A DNA stretch of 64,000 nucleotides from Rotaria macrura (lineage: Eukaryota > Rotifera > Eurotatoria > Philodinida > Philodinidae): assembly GCA_900239685.1 (NCBI GenBank), contig OENT01000341.1, positions 67,023 to 131,022 on the forward strand, written 5' to 3'. Made by a program: the position numbers and the translations under genes. The notes below the pieces were generated by a model. It had not been told where the DNA came from, did not search any database, and saw only the letters and a program-made list of their open reading frames with translations. This document shows, in pieces, positions 48,801 through 59,765 of this stretch. The stretch's first letter is position 1. Every line of letters begins with the position of its first letter.

Positions 48801-51392
48801 CTCTTGTTTGTTCTTGCTTTGTAATTTTTTATTCATTTTGTGTCATGAAATTAGCAGACATTTTAAGAAGACTTGAAAACAGAATCCTCGATCTGCTCAA
48901 AACATGGACTTTCGACCATATCATAATGATGAGAACAGTTTTTCTAGAAGATCTCTTGACGTTGTCTACGTAGTTTCTTATTTTTCTCACTTACTGCGTA
49001 TTTTTACTGTTTTGGTGAGATCAAACAGATAACAAGACCGTTTCTTTACCTCACCATTTATCATCTGCAAACGAGAAAGAAAAACTTAACTGTTATCTGA
49101 TTGTTATCGTTGATGACGTTACAAGAGGTTATTAAATTACTCATTCAGTGTTAAAAAACAATCTTTAGAATTGTCTTTGCGAGAAGAACACTTTGCTCAT
49201 GACGGTAAATAATTTTTGTTCTGAGGCCGTTTTCGAAAAAAGCCAAACATATCGAGATTAGTAGTAGTGGTGGAGTTACCATGTTAAGCTAGGGAGCTCA
49301 GCTATCCAAAAGAGTTTCTTCCGATCCAACTGAGGAATCTGAAGCAGATGCCACTGTATCAAAACGATTTAAAACTGCTTTGTATCGAATAAAGAATGTG
49401 TTAGTACTTTCGGTACTGTTCATATTTTCAAAATTACTTTATAGTGCTTCTGAAAGTACTAATAATTACTTATTTTCACTAGGCAATCACTGCTGAGTTT
49501 TTTGCACATGTGAGGACTCTATTAGAAACATCGGTTAGAATAAAAATATCAGAAGTACATGTTTTTATTTGTCATATAAAAGGTTTGTAGATATGATACA
49601 GCGCTTATTCATATTTATATTTGCCTTTATCGAACATAGTTAAGAGTAAGATTTCATTTTTCAAAATCAAGAGTCATTTGATTAATTAAAGCATAATTGC
49701 ATAAGTAATTTATAGTACTTTCAACTTTCGAAGGTATTATCTATTGTATTTATGGGTGAACCAAAAGCTTTTTTATTTACATAAAGATTATACATTTCCG
49801 TTATGAAAACCCCACAAAACTCACCAAATCTTTATCTCAGTCATGATCAGTTTTATCCGCTCTACTTAATATTGGTATTGTATTTAGTTACAAAATAAAA
49901 GAAAAAACTCTAAGTTTTGATAGAATTTGTTGAAAATATGCACATTGTTTGCCAAACTTTACTAAACCTTACCCTTTCTTCTTTATTTTTAGTAGCTATA
50001 GTCGCACTATTAAGTAGAACGAATGGGCCTGATTATAATTGAAATACAGATTTGTTTAGTTTTCTAGGATTTTCATAACGAAAATTTATCATTTTTATGC
50101 AGATAAAAATGCTTTTGATGCACTCCACGCTCTATTAAAGGAAAAGTAACCAAAATACTTGTAAGTACTTTTCACTTATAAAGATAGTAGTATAGTTACT
50201 TAAAAAGGTTCGCTAATAAATACTTTCTAAACTTCCTGAAAAACTATCGAAAGTACTTAATAGTCACTTTTTAGATCAAGATTTTTATACGAGATGGACC
50301 GTATTCGAGTGAATTTGGGCAGAAAATGTCTTCCATACTTGATTTTTTCTCATTTTCTAATATGCTTCTATCTCTCAGGTCAACTAACGCTTAAACTCCC
50401 CCTCACCCTGGTCGAACTAGCATAGTCGTAAATGATCGTTTACTGTGAAAAACGGAGTTATACAGAAATCGTTAAGGAACTCTATGTACCGAGATCATGC
50501 AAACTTACGGAACGATTAAAAGAAAAACTTTCTTGTTTCGTATAAGACCATATGTACGCGATTCTTGTTATTCATAATATACGTGGGAACATTTCGCTTT
50601 TTTGACGATCAAGATGACGGGCGTGACACGTGTTATTAAGTTATATGCGCATCTTTTTGTCAATGAAGTGAACGCTTACTATTCATGCTTTGTTTCAATT
50701 GCAGGAACAATGCCTCGATCACTGGGCTCTCTTTTCATACTATGTTTAGCTCTCTACGAGTATTTTTCACAACTGCCCCACCGTACGATGGCCCTGAGGT
50801 GCTCAGGTAGCTTTCTGGTACACTATTAATCAGTGTTTAAATTCAGATAAAGTCAATTATTTTCCGTGTATATTCGAAAAACAAGAGTCATGCAATGAGT
50901 TTTTTGAACTAGAATGATTCTTGTCAAGTCGAGAGTGAATTTGATCGTCTGTTCGTGTTTGTGTTGTATATGAGTAGCTCGACTTCTCTTTGCTTTTCTT
51001 CTCAGTTGAAATAGTGAAATACGGTATTTCTTTCTTTCATTCTCTCTCCATACAGTTAAGAAAGGACTCCACTAGTTCGTTTTAGTTTGCATTGAAGTTC
51101 TGACTTAACTCGGCCCGATTAATACAGACTGTTGTTTGGTCGAAAGTTGTCTAGTCGGCCTGTTATTTTGTATTTGTTATCTCTTGTGTGCAAATATCTT
51201 TTTCTTCTATTTTAGATAACGAAAGTTTTCTGCTTATTCAAGTCAAGCTCGAGTTGGAGCACGATTGAGTCGATTAATGCAAAATGTCTCCATTTTTCTT
51301 CTCTTTTGTAGATTCGATTGTCTCGCAACTCTGACATTAATTCTTTTTCTCACGCTCGATTTCAAATTATCCTAGCCACTCAGCTTTCACAT
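45871..51392. other. Gene-poor region upstream of the isocyanide-synthase gene
   Basis: 5.5 kb without a supportable gene. A short plus-strand stretch at about 49305-49400 reads SKRVSSDPTEESEADATVSK and may be debris of a coding exon. AAAGTACTT words recur in both orientations between 49400 and 50275. The stretch just before 51393 is pyrimidine-rich (TTCTTTTTCTCACG-like) and is the likely 5' UTR or promoter of the next gene. Confidence 0.4.
47343..47415 (+). mobile_element. Terminus-like sequence related to the 13722-15317 element
   Basis: ACACGGAAAAAAATTATGCC followed by ATACGAAACCTATAAGGTTCCGTA matches, with substitutions, the left end of the element at 13722 (ACACTGAAAAAAATAAGGTG, then AACGAAACCTCCGAGGTTTCG). 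The opposite terminus was not found nearby, so this is a fragment or a diverged family member. Confidence 0.45.
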
Positions 51393-54300
51393 ATGGCCAC
51401 TGACGATCAAACTTCGAACAAGCCTATCGGTAAGAAACATGTACAAACTTAATATTCCTCTGAGAACAATTACATACAAAATGTCTAGAGAATCTTCGAT
51501 GATGATTACAAAGACGACGACCAGGAGAACGAAAACAGTAGTAGAACTTCTGTCTTTATCTTATAGATATTTACCGAGCATGTTCCAGCAGAAATCATAT
51601 ACGACTTGTCGAAAATTGTCTTTCGTCCATGCCGTTGACATGTTGTGCTAATAAAAATTTTTCGTCCTCTGTGGTCACGAGATTCGGAAGTCCATCTAGT
51701 TAAGGGAAAATATGAACGCCATCAAGGAAACACATGAAATCGAGTGAATGGAGAATTCGATTAGTTAGAAGAATCACGATCAACTACTGTCATTTTTGGA
51801 TTTTGATACGATGAAAATTAGTCTAGGATCCACTGCCTAAAGGCTACCGAAGAGAATTACTCGCCACTACAGAAAAAGACAATGATGATACGCGTTTTGT
51901 TCTAGTATACCAACCAATGTATTTAAAAAGGTAACTTCTCAGTTAAAATCATCAACTACATCAAGTTTTAAAATATTATTAAACCTTTAAGCTTCAGTCA
52001 ACATGCAAGTTAAGAAATTATAGTATTTGCTTTTTCAAAATTACAAAAATTTGATTAATTTAGTTTTCAAGTTCTCAGCGATAAATATTCATACTTCAAA
52101 ATTTTCACTTTCAAGTTGGAATCGCATAAACTGTAGGAAAATGTAGAGCCAACTAGAATATATGGTATAATTCTAACTGAATGTAAAAAAAAGCATTTAG
52201 AGGTGCCGCGTTTATTTTGTTCGAACTTACGTGAATACGGAGTGATTATTTCACTTCTCGTTTCGGAATATTGATGTAAGATTACTGGAGCAAAAAAAAG
52301 TTAGTTCAGATTTCAAGTGATTAGACTCGGACAACTGTGTCATGGAAAAGAAGATTTTATAACTGAGATGTAGGGACGAATAAATTGTTTTAAAAAATGG
52401 CAATGAAATATTGTTGTGTTTTAAACTAAGTCACTGAAGCAGATTGATCGAGTGAAAATGTTTTATAAGACCTCTTTTTAAACCCAAAAAGATCATAGAT
52501 TTAGTCTAAGTACTATGAGTTTTAATCTAAATGAGGATAACGCTTTTAGGAAGTTGATTTACTTAATTGATATATTCAAAAATGAGCCTTAATACAGCTC
52601 AAGTAAGGTGCAAAAAATGAAAGTTTTGATAAAGATTGATGGGAGATTTTGAATTGTTCCTTTCATATTCCGTAAACATGATTCACTATCCATTCAACGA
52701 TTAAACTGGTGAATGCTTGCTTGAAGAGAGCTCAAATACTAAGTCCGAAATCTTATCCCATTTACATTTTTTCAACAGTTTTCGCTGTTGAATAATTATA
52801 TTTATAAGTTCTAATTAGTTCCTTTTTCACGATGAATTGTTGATCTTATGCTATTTTAGAAACCAAATAGTTACAATATTATAACAAAGTTCTGGGATTC
52901 ATATTGGTAATACGGTCTAATGAACTGTAAAAGTCAGACTTAATTAGAAGAAGAAGAAAAAGAGCACTGCATAATTTCGCGCACTCTTCCGAAAATAGCT
53001 CAATACATTGTAACCTTGCAAGTATATATCAAGCGAAGTCTACAAATTTAAATTCTTCAAAAAGAACAGCTGTTAAAATTCATTGCGATGAAAAATATTA
53101 AATAATAAAAACAAGCCACGTTAATTTTCCGAATTCTTCACAAGGCATAAGCTTCAACGAAGTAAAAAGCGCAAGTTTAAAAATTTCAATAGCTTTTAAT
53201 CTAAAAAAAGTAAACTCGTTAAAAAAATGAAGAGAAATTTAATTTACTAAACTATAAATGTTCGATTTTATGTTTGCGAATGAGTGCAAAAAATATTCAC
53301 TATAGAAATTGAATTGCTCTCTGAGGTGTGTCATAAATGATCGAAAGATTAAAATTCAGATGTATACACATAGCGACGTAGAGAGTCTGTGGACAAGTCG
53401 AGCTATCCGTTGAAACGTGCTTAAAAGGCTCCAAAGATTGTAATTTCTTGTCAAGAAAAAAGATAAAACTTATGACACAAGACAAAGTATTAGAACAAAA
53501 AATAAATGGAAGTCTTGAGATATTTGTAATCCCTTTTTTCGTCTTATATAAAATTTCTTGTTTTATAACTTATCTAGTAGTCTATTATCAGGTTTAAATG
53601 CTTGTCAGCGAAAACTCTATTAGCTTCATATGCGAAACTCATACACTAACGTCAGTGCATGTGTCACAGGACTGTTTCATTTTCAATGCTTGTCTGGACC
53701 CTTTGGACAACATTGTCGTACTATCCGTTGTTGTGTTGAATGACATACCCACTTTACCCTTAACACGGAGTATTGTCGTGTCGGATAAAAAAGCACTCTG
53801 ATTTTGTAGAAATTAGGTTAGGGAAGGATCGAATACACCCAGAACGATACCCGTGTCAAGGAGAGAAGTAGTAGTTCATTACAAAAAGAGCTATTTGTAA
53901 TCAAGATAATCGACTCGTTCATTTTCTAGCAAGTTAATTTGCATGTCATTTTTCTTTAAAGAGATCAGTATCTGGTAAAAACCACTCTAGGGATGTAACG
54001 GAATCTCCTTCTAACATCGGACCTTCATTGATTGTGCCGATCTAGCTTTTTTCAGATATTTTCATCTTGATCCGATCAAAAATGGGCGACATTCAGGTGA
54101 ATCTCAAATGTCCTGATCAGATATTTGTCGTGATATGTTGAAGTTTTGTTTTTAATGTTACACATTGAAGTCTTTTTTCATATGCTGACCCGAATGTGAC
54201 ATTTCTATTGACATTTGTGATTTGATCATGAAAAAATAATATGGGCATCAATATAATAGCCATTTTTGATGGTCGCTCGAGGAGTTTCAATATTTGATCT

Positions 54301-56236
54301 GTATATGCCTGAAATCAGAATCAAAATCAAGTTTCAGATATAAAAAAAGGAATCTACGTTTCACCTTCTACAAAACCCTGAGAATTTCATTGAAATCGAG
54401 CCCACTCAATTCTATGATGATACAAACCTCGCTAAATAAGGTACCTGAGACAGATCTCCTCGTACAATCTCTCCTTTTGAGGTGAAAAAATTATCGATGA
54501 ACCAATTGACGAGTCCTTTTTCTGCCGTTCACCCTTTCAGGTCAATGTAACTGTGATCAGATTGTGAACCACGTGGTCGATCAAGACATCGTCGATTTGA
54601 ACAACGTCGGCATGGAATCGGTCATAACAACGTTTGCGTCAACATTCGACTTCAAAGCCTGTACCAATCTCCTCGTGGTGACGGCTCCTGAGACCATTCA
54701 AAATATCCTTGGTACGAAAAAAATACTTCAAAATAAATGTTAGCATAAAGGATCCCGTCTTGTTTGCACAGAAATTCGACGGCATCCTTTTCCTTTTTCT
54801 CTTCACCATACTATAGTTCTGAAATTGGTTTAGAACATGTGGGACAGAAAGCGGCAGTGCACCGATGCACCTTATTCAAGATGATTGAGAGCAGGCAGGT
54901 AGTCGTGGAGCATGAGTGGCCACAGGGAAACGAAGGTCGATCCTTCGTTTTGCCAGCTAACTTAAGAAGTGTTCAGAACGACGCAGTCTTTGGTGCGACG
55001 CGTGATGATCCATCTAATTCATATACTGATCTGGAATTCTTCAAGCTCATTGACGTAGCGAGCTTGCTATTGGTTCCAATTCGAAATCGACAAGGATCTT
55101 CAACCATTATCGGCTTCTTATCGTTTGCTTCCGATGTTCCACTAGAATGGACACCAGGAAATATGGTTCTCTTAGAAATGGCTCGAGATCTGGTTAGCGC
55201 CACCTTGAAACATCCTGACATCTTCATTAATCTGGATCACAATATAGCCCATCTGCCTGCCACAGAGATAGAGGCTCGCTGTTCTGATGAGCAGCATGCT
55301 ATCTTAGATCGAATTGTTCTTTTATTTGAGCGAATCCGTCGACAGTCTAAGATCAAAGATCTGTGGGAGTCCGTTGGCATGAACATTTTCAAGGACAAAC
55401 TTGCACGCTTCATCATATCTAACCAAACCATTTTCATGGCCCTACCTGCTTTCCCGTTCAAAAGCACGAACACGATCAGTAACGTCATTGGTACACTTCC
55501 AGATATGGGAGAGGTTTTAGCATTAGCGAACTTGAATTTATTTGCACTGCAAGTGAGCGAGGTGTATCCACCAGGCTGCAAAATCCTTGTAATTAGCGAC
55601 GGTCGTGTCTTCAACGACTTGTATCCAGTTTCTGATATCGCTGTCTCTGTCTACACGCGTTGTATACACTCGCTAGGTCAAGGTCAACTGCAATTTATTG
55701 GGCTAGACCAAATGTTCTCATCATCGACCGAAAACCAGTTCAAGCGAGATGCCATCGTTCACTTGTACGGTGGTACTGTCGAGAGTGTAAGCAGAAAATT
55801 AAAAGAAGATCCGCACTTTCATCAAGTTTACATGTCGTTCAAGACATTTCTTCGCAAAGATATCGGCGAACAAAGACGGTCAGCGGCAGAAAAGGCGAAA
55901 ATAATGATGATGCGTAATGACAGCTACAGCGAGCTGATTCGAATTTTGTTCCCACATCACATTCGTTTGTCTATTCATGATCACAGTAGTGCAGAAAAGA
56001 TCAGCGTGCATCTTGTTGGAGACAGCATCATCACGCCTTGGCATGGAGTTTCGGTAAAGCGGAAGGATGGAACCTGGGCGATTATGAGAAAGAAAACAGC
56101 ACTGGAAATGGGTTGCATCTTAGAAGATGCAATGAGCCCAGTAAATCACGTAGACATTCTGTACAACGACCTCAAATTGCTCAACATGACTCAAAATCAG
56201 TTCTTTTCATCTTTACCATTTTATCGAGAGATTTGA
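51393..56236 (+). CDS. GAF domain - isocyanide synthase (DIT1/PvcA family) fusion
   Basis: The model is join(51393..51429, 54541..54711, 54834..56236), 536 aa; all junctions are phase 1. A GAF-type domain (about residues 30-195) runs through TIQNILEHVGQKAAVHRCTLF, VEHEWPQG, VASLLLVPIRNRQGSS and LEWTPGNMVLLEMARDLVS. The DIT1_PvcA domain (about 215-510) carries the family's motifs: GTLPDMGEVLAL, ILVISDGRVFNDL (about 320-332), FIGLDQMF, LYGGTVES, MRNDSYSELI, FPHHIRLSIHDH (about 442-453) and ITPWHGVSV (about 469-477). Known members turn an amino acid (Tyr or Trp) plus ribulose-5-phosphate into an isonitrile in bacteria and fungi, or make dityrosine precursors in yeast (DIT1). GAF domains sense small ligands, so ligand control is inferred. 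No membrane segment or signal peptide. The first exon, across a 3.1 kb intron, is phase-consistent but the least certain part. Horizontal origin is likely. Confidence 0.88.
51831..51930 (+). other. Exon-like segment inside the 3.1 kb intron of the isocyanide-synthase gene
   Basis: Between TAGTCTAG and AAAAG|GTAACT an open stretch encodes DPLPKGYRRELLATTEKDND and a further 15 residues. Its phases (0 in, 2 out) do not fit between the flanking phase-1 exons without additional exons, so it is not included in the model. It could be an alternative exon or debris of another gene. Confidence 0.25.
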
Positions 56237-57427
56237 TTATCCAGTCAAGTGAATAATCCAAAAATAGTAAATAAAAGGCTTTTCGGCTTAGTAATAATTA
56301 ATCCACTTTTACCATTCCCTGAAAACAGATTCTACCATCTAAAAAGTTTAGGTTCAGGTAGAAACTCTCCTAAGTACCTAGACCTTATACAGTTATGTTA
56401 TTTTTGAATTATCAGCGTTTATTTATTTTTTTTGAGTAAAATTAATTAGGAAGATTCTTTCAAGTTATGCTATGCACAAAAAATAAAAGAATTCGAACCT
56501 AATGGAACATCACCAACTTAAGTACAATAGTACCCTTTGAAATATTCTTGCATATGAGACTTCATTTTTGAATTTCGAGTGCGTCGACTCTTGGGAAAAT
56601 TCTTGATTTTTTTGAGCCAGATTCTTAACTTATTCAGTCGGGATCCGTCAAAATGTTCACTCTTCTTTTCTGAGAAACCGACGAAATTGTGAAAGAAGCA
56701 TGCAGCCACGGAATTTCAAGATCCTAACAGGATTTAACGCAGTATCACATAAAAATCCTGTGCAGAATGTGTAGGTGTGGTTATTCTAATTAAATAAAAA
56801 CACCCATACCCTCACTCTAATCCATAAAACTAGATTTCCTCTAAAATCTACGTCAACTCAGACAATGCTTCCAAAAGGGGTATGAGGGATCTTGTTGGCG
56901 TATCAACTATTTTGAAGACGATGCGTATTTTTAAATCTTACTGATGTTATTCGACTTATAGTGGCTGCAATAAAGCACACATCGGTGTCATCATCTTCAA
57001 CTAAAGTATGCAAATAATAGGGCACCGAGAAAAATATACACTGTCAATAAGTATGAAATCATCACCAAAGAATATGAAGGCATCTTATGTTTTTATGAGA
57101 CTAACGTTCTCAACAGTTTTGATTGAGTATACACGCCCTCTGCGTTCTCACTCTTCTGTTCGCTGCATTTCTTCATTCTGTTGAATCACTCCGTCTTCGT
57201 TGACCAACTGTATTTTGATAAATGTGTATTTTATTCTCTTTGCTTCTCTCGATCTTTAACGATAGGATTATCATTAGGCATTTTATTACCTACATATTTC
57301 ACAATATAATACCTTTATATTCACATATTATAGAATACGAGTTTACTACTTTTATGTAATACGATTTCATTCGCCATCAAGAACATCAATTTTTGCAGAT
57401 TTTTACACAGAATCTTTAAACAAGAAA
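56237..57427. other. Intergenic DNA between isocyanide synthase and ADP-ribosylglycohydrolase
   Basis: 1.2 kb of AT-rich sequence on the same-strand gap between the two genes. The minus frame 56518-56709 shows no domain or splice context. No repeats seen. The spacing is large for this genome and gives no evidence of an operon-like unit. Confidence 0.45.
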
Positions 57428-59184
57428 ATGACTATTGCACTAAGGGATCGCTGCATCGGCTGTCTAACTTGCCATATGATTGGAGATCAATTAGGAGCTG
57501 GTGTTGAAGGTTATTCGGTGGCCAGAATTAAGCGAGAATTCGGACTAGTACGCGACGATATGAAAGCATCACACATGGGTATTCCAGAGCTTGGACCTCG
57601 TATTCATATGTATACGGACGATAGTAATTCTATGCTTGCACTAGCACATAGTTTGGTCGTGAATGGAGGCTTGAAAGCGAAACATGCAGCACAATCCTAC
57701 GCTGAATTTTGGTCTACTGGAATCAAGCGTGGTTATCCGGATTCGGCTCAAGCAAGTATGCGGGTCAGTGAAATGGCTTCTTTTCTAGTGTTGCAATAAA
57801 TTGTGCTGTTGCGAGATTGGAAACAAATAATTTACGTAACTAAGACTCTGAAGCAAGTGAAATTTCAATAAAAATAATTTTAACAACAAGGATTTTTATG
57901 AAGAAGTTTCTATTAGTATTCTCGCTTTCCTCGATCATCATTGTGTTTTCATAATAAATGTTGCTTCTCTGTGAAGTACCAGATTCATTTCATTCGTTTG
58001 TTCCTAGAGATAGGGATAGAGGATATGAGTCAGTACATTGAATTTAAAGCTAAAACTTAGCAGTAAGTTATCAAAAAAGAATCAGAATTTCTGTTACGCT
58101 ATCAATTTTGATGTACATTTTGATGTACAATTTAGTGTACTCAATCAAAACGACAATAACATTGAAGAAGTATAAAAACGTTGGTAGCTCTACATTCAAA
58201 CTGATCATGTTGACTTTTCTTTTTATAGTGCGTGCTCGACGGCAAGATTGATTATCGTGAATGCGGGCGCATTAGCTTTGCTGATGGTTCATTTGCTAAT
58301 GGGGGAGCAATGCGAATAGCTCCTGTTGCTCTTGCTTTTCGTGATGCATCTGATGAACAGTTGTATGAAGCAGTTCGTATGTCCATTATCTCGTCACATG
58401 TGCACCCTGAAGGCATAGATGGAGCTTTTGTATTGGCTAAAGCTATTATTTTAGCTCTTCACTGCGAATCGGTTGACACCTTTGATCCATCTGAATACCT
58501 TAATGCTCTGCAGTCTGCAGCACACACGATTGGCATGCAAAATCAAATTAAAAAATTAATCGTATTCTATTTTGATCAGCTTGGTACAAGCGATGCAAAC
58601 AGACAAAAGAAAAAGTGAGTAATTGAATTGCTGATGTTGGCAGTCTCTAAAAGACGCCATAGTCAATATCACATAGTTACTAATAATAAAAAGATAAACG
58701 ACAGTCGAAGTCTGTGACAAGAATGAATCTTTGATGAAGAGAAATGATTTGAGCTTCCACACTGCTTCGTGACCACTGATGATATTCATCACTGGGGCTG
58801 TGTTACGATAATAAAATAGTCATTTTTTCTATTGGAATTTGTAGGGCGGATATTGACATAGTACGAGCATTGGGAAATACGTTTCAACTCAAAGCCATTG
58901 AGGCCGTTCCATGTGCCTTGTGAATTGTATGTACGGGGTTTTGTGAACCTGAAGAATGCCTTGTTCGAGGTGTGAACATGGGTGGTGATGCTGATACTGT
59001 GGCAGCGATGATCGGTGATATTGTGGGTGCTTTGCATGGTTGGGAATGGATTCCTGCTCGATGGTATGATAATATAGAACCAAATTCTGGCGAAAATCTA
59101 GGAAGAGGAAAAGAATTTGCTATTGAACTAGCCACAAAACTGGCCTCGATGAATTTGAATACTGTACTGAATGATGATAGTTAA
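57428..59184 (+). CDS. ADP-ribosylglycohydrolase (ARH/DraG family) with one in-frame TGA
   Basis: The model is join(57428..57763, 58229..58614, 58845..59184); phases 0 and 2 agree, giving 353 codons, close to the roughly 350-360 of animal ARH proteins. The N-terminal CIGCLTCHMIGDQLGAGVEG corresponds to the family's GxxxGDxLGxxxE. HMYTDDSNSMLALA (Asp 64-65) and NMGGDADTVAAMIG (Asp 289, 291) hold the metal-binding acidic residues. SFANGGAMRIAP is the family's GxxxNGxxMR motif. These enzymes remove ADP-ribose from modified residues or hydrolyse related compounds. Codon 267 (58921-58923) is TGA where the family usually has Trp (ALW), a TGG-to-TGA change. The rest of the frame is clean, so this is a very young pseudogene, a sequencing error or a read-through case. 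Confidence 0.85.
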
Positions 59185-59458
59185 TTTTATCGGAATAATC
59201 TTTTATTTCTTTAAATATTTGAAACCGATAGGTTCTAATAAACGATATCATCTATTCTTCTTTTGATTGTACCAGTATTGAAACTGAGGGATGAGCTAAG
59301 CCCCCCCTCAGGAATCGATTTTCGTTATTCGCGGGCCGATTTGTCTGAAATTTTGAGGCAATGCGTGTGTTTTGTTAACACAATTTCTTGCATTTCGGCT
59401 CATCAAGTTTATGCTTCAACGAGTTATTCACAAATTAGTCCCCAAAATGGTGGTTCTC

Positions 59459-59765
59459 GTAAGGTACCGATTTCTCGAACTGCCAAAGACGTAGAGAGCT
59501 CCTTTTTTTTTAATAAAAGAAGAAACCTATGCCTAGAAATGTATGCAGCGTTTTTTCGAAATTCGGTTTTGTTCGGATTTCCGAGATATTCTACTGCAAG
59601 AACTCGGAATTCAGCGCTTTTTGACATCAGTTCTATCTGGTTATCTAGGCAAAGAAATCGAATTTCGAAAAAACGCTACATACATTTCTAGATATAGGTC
59701 TCTTCTTTTATTAAAAAAAATTAGCTCGGTAGCTCGTATACAGTCTGAGAAATCGGTTACGAACT
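59459..59765. mobile_element. Fold-back MITE, about 307 bp
   Basis: Arms of about 110 bp (59459-59570 and 59650-59765) are inverted copies sharing ACCGATTTCTC at the outer end, TTTTAATAAAAGAAG in the middle and CGTTTTTTCGAAATTCG at the inner end. The central 80 bp are unpaired. Frames on both strands (59263-59691 +, 59543-59779 +, 59424-59627 -) result from the mirror structure. It is inserted about 275 bp downstream of the ADP-ribosylglycohydrolase stop. Confidence 0.7.
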
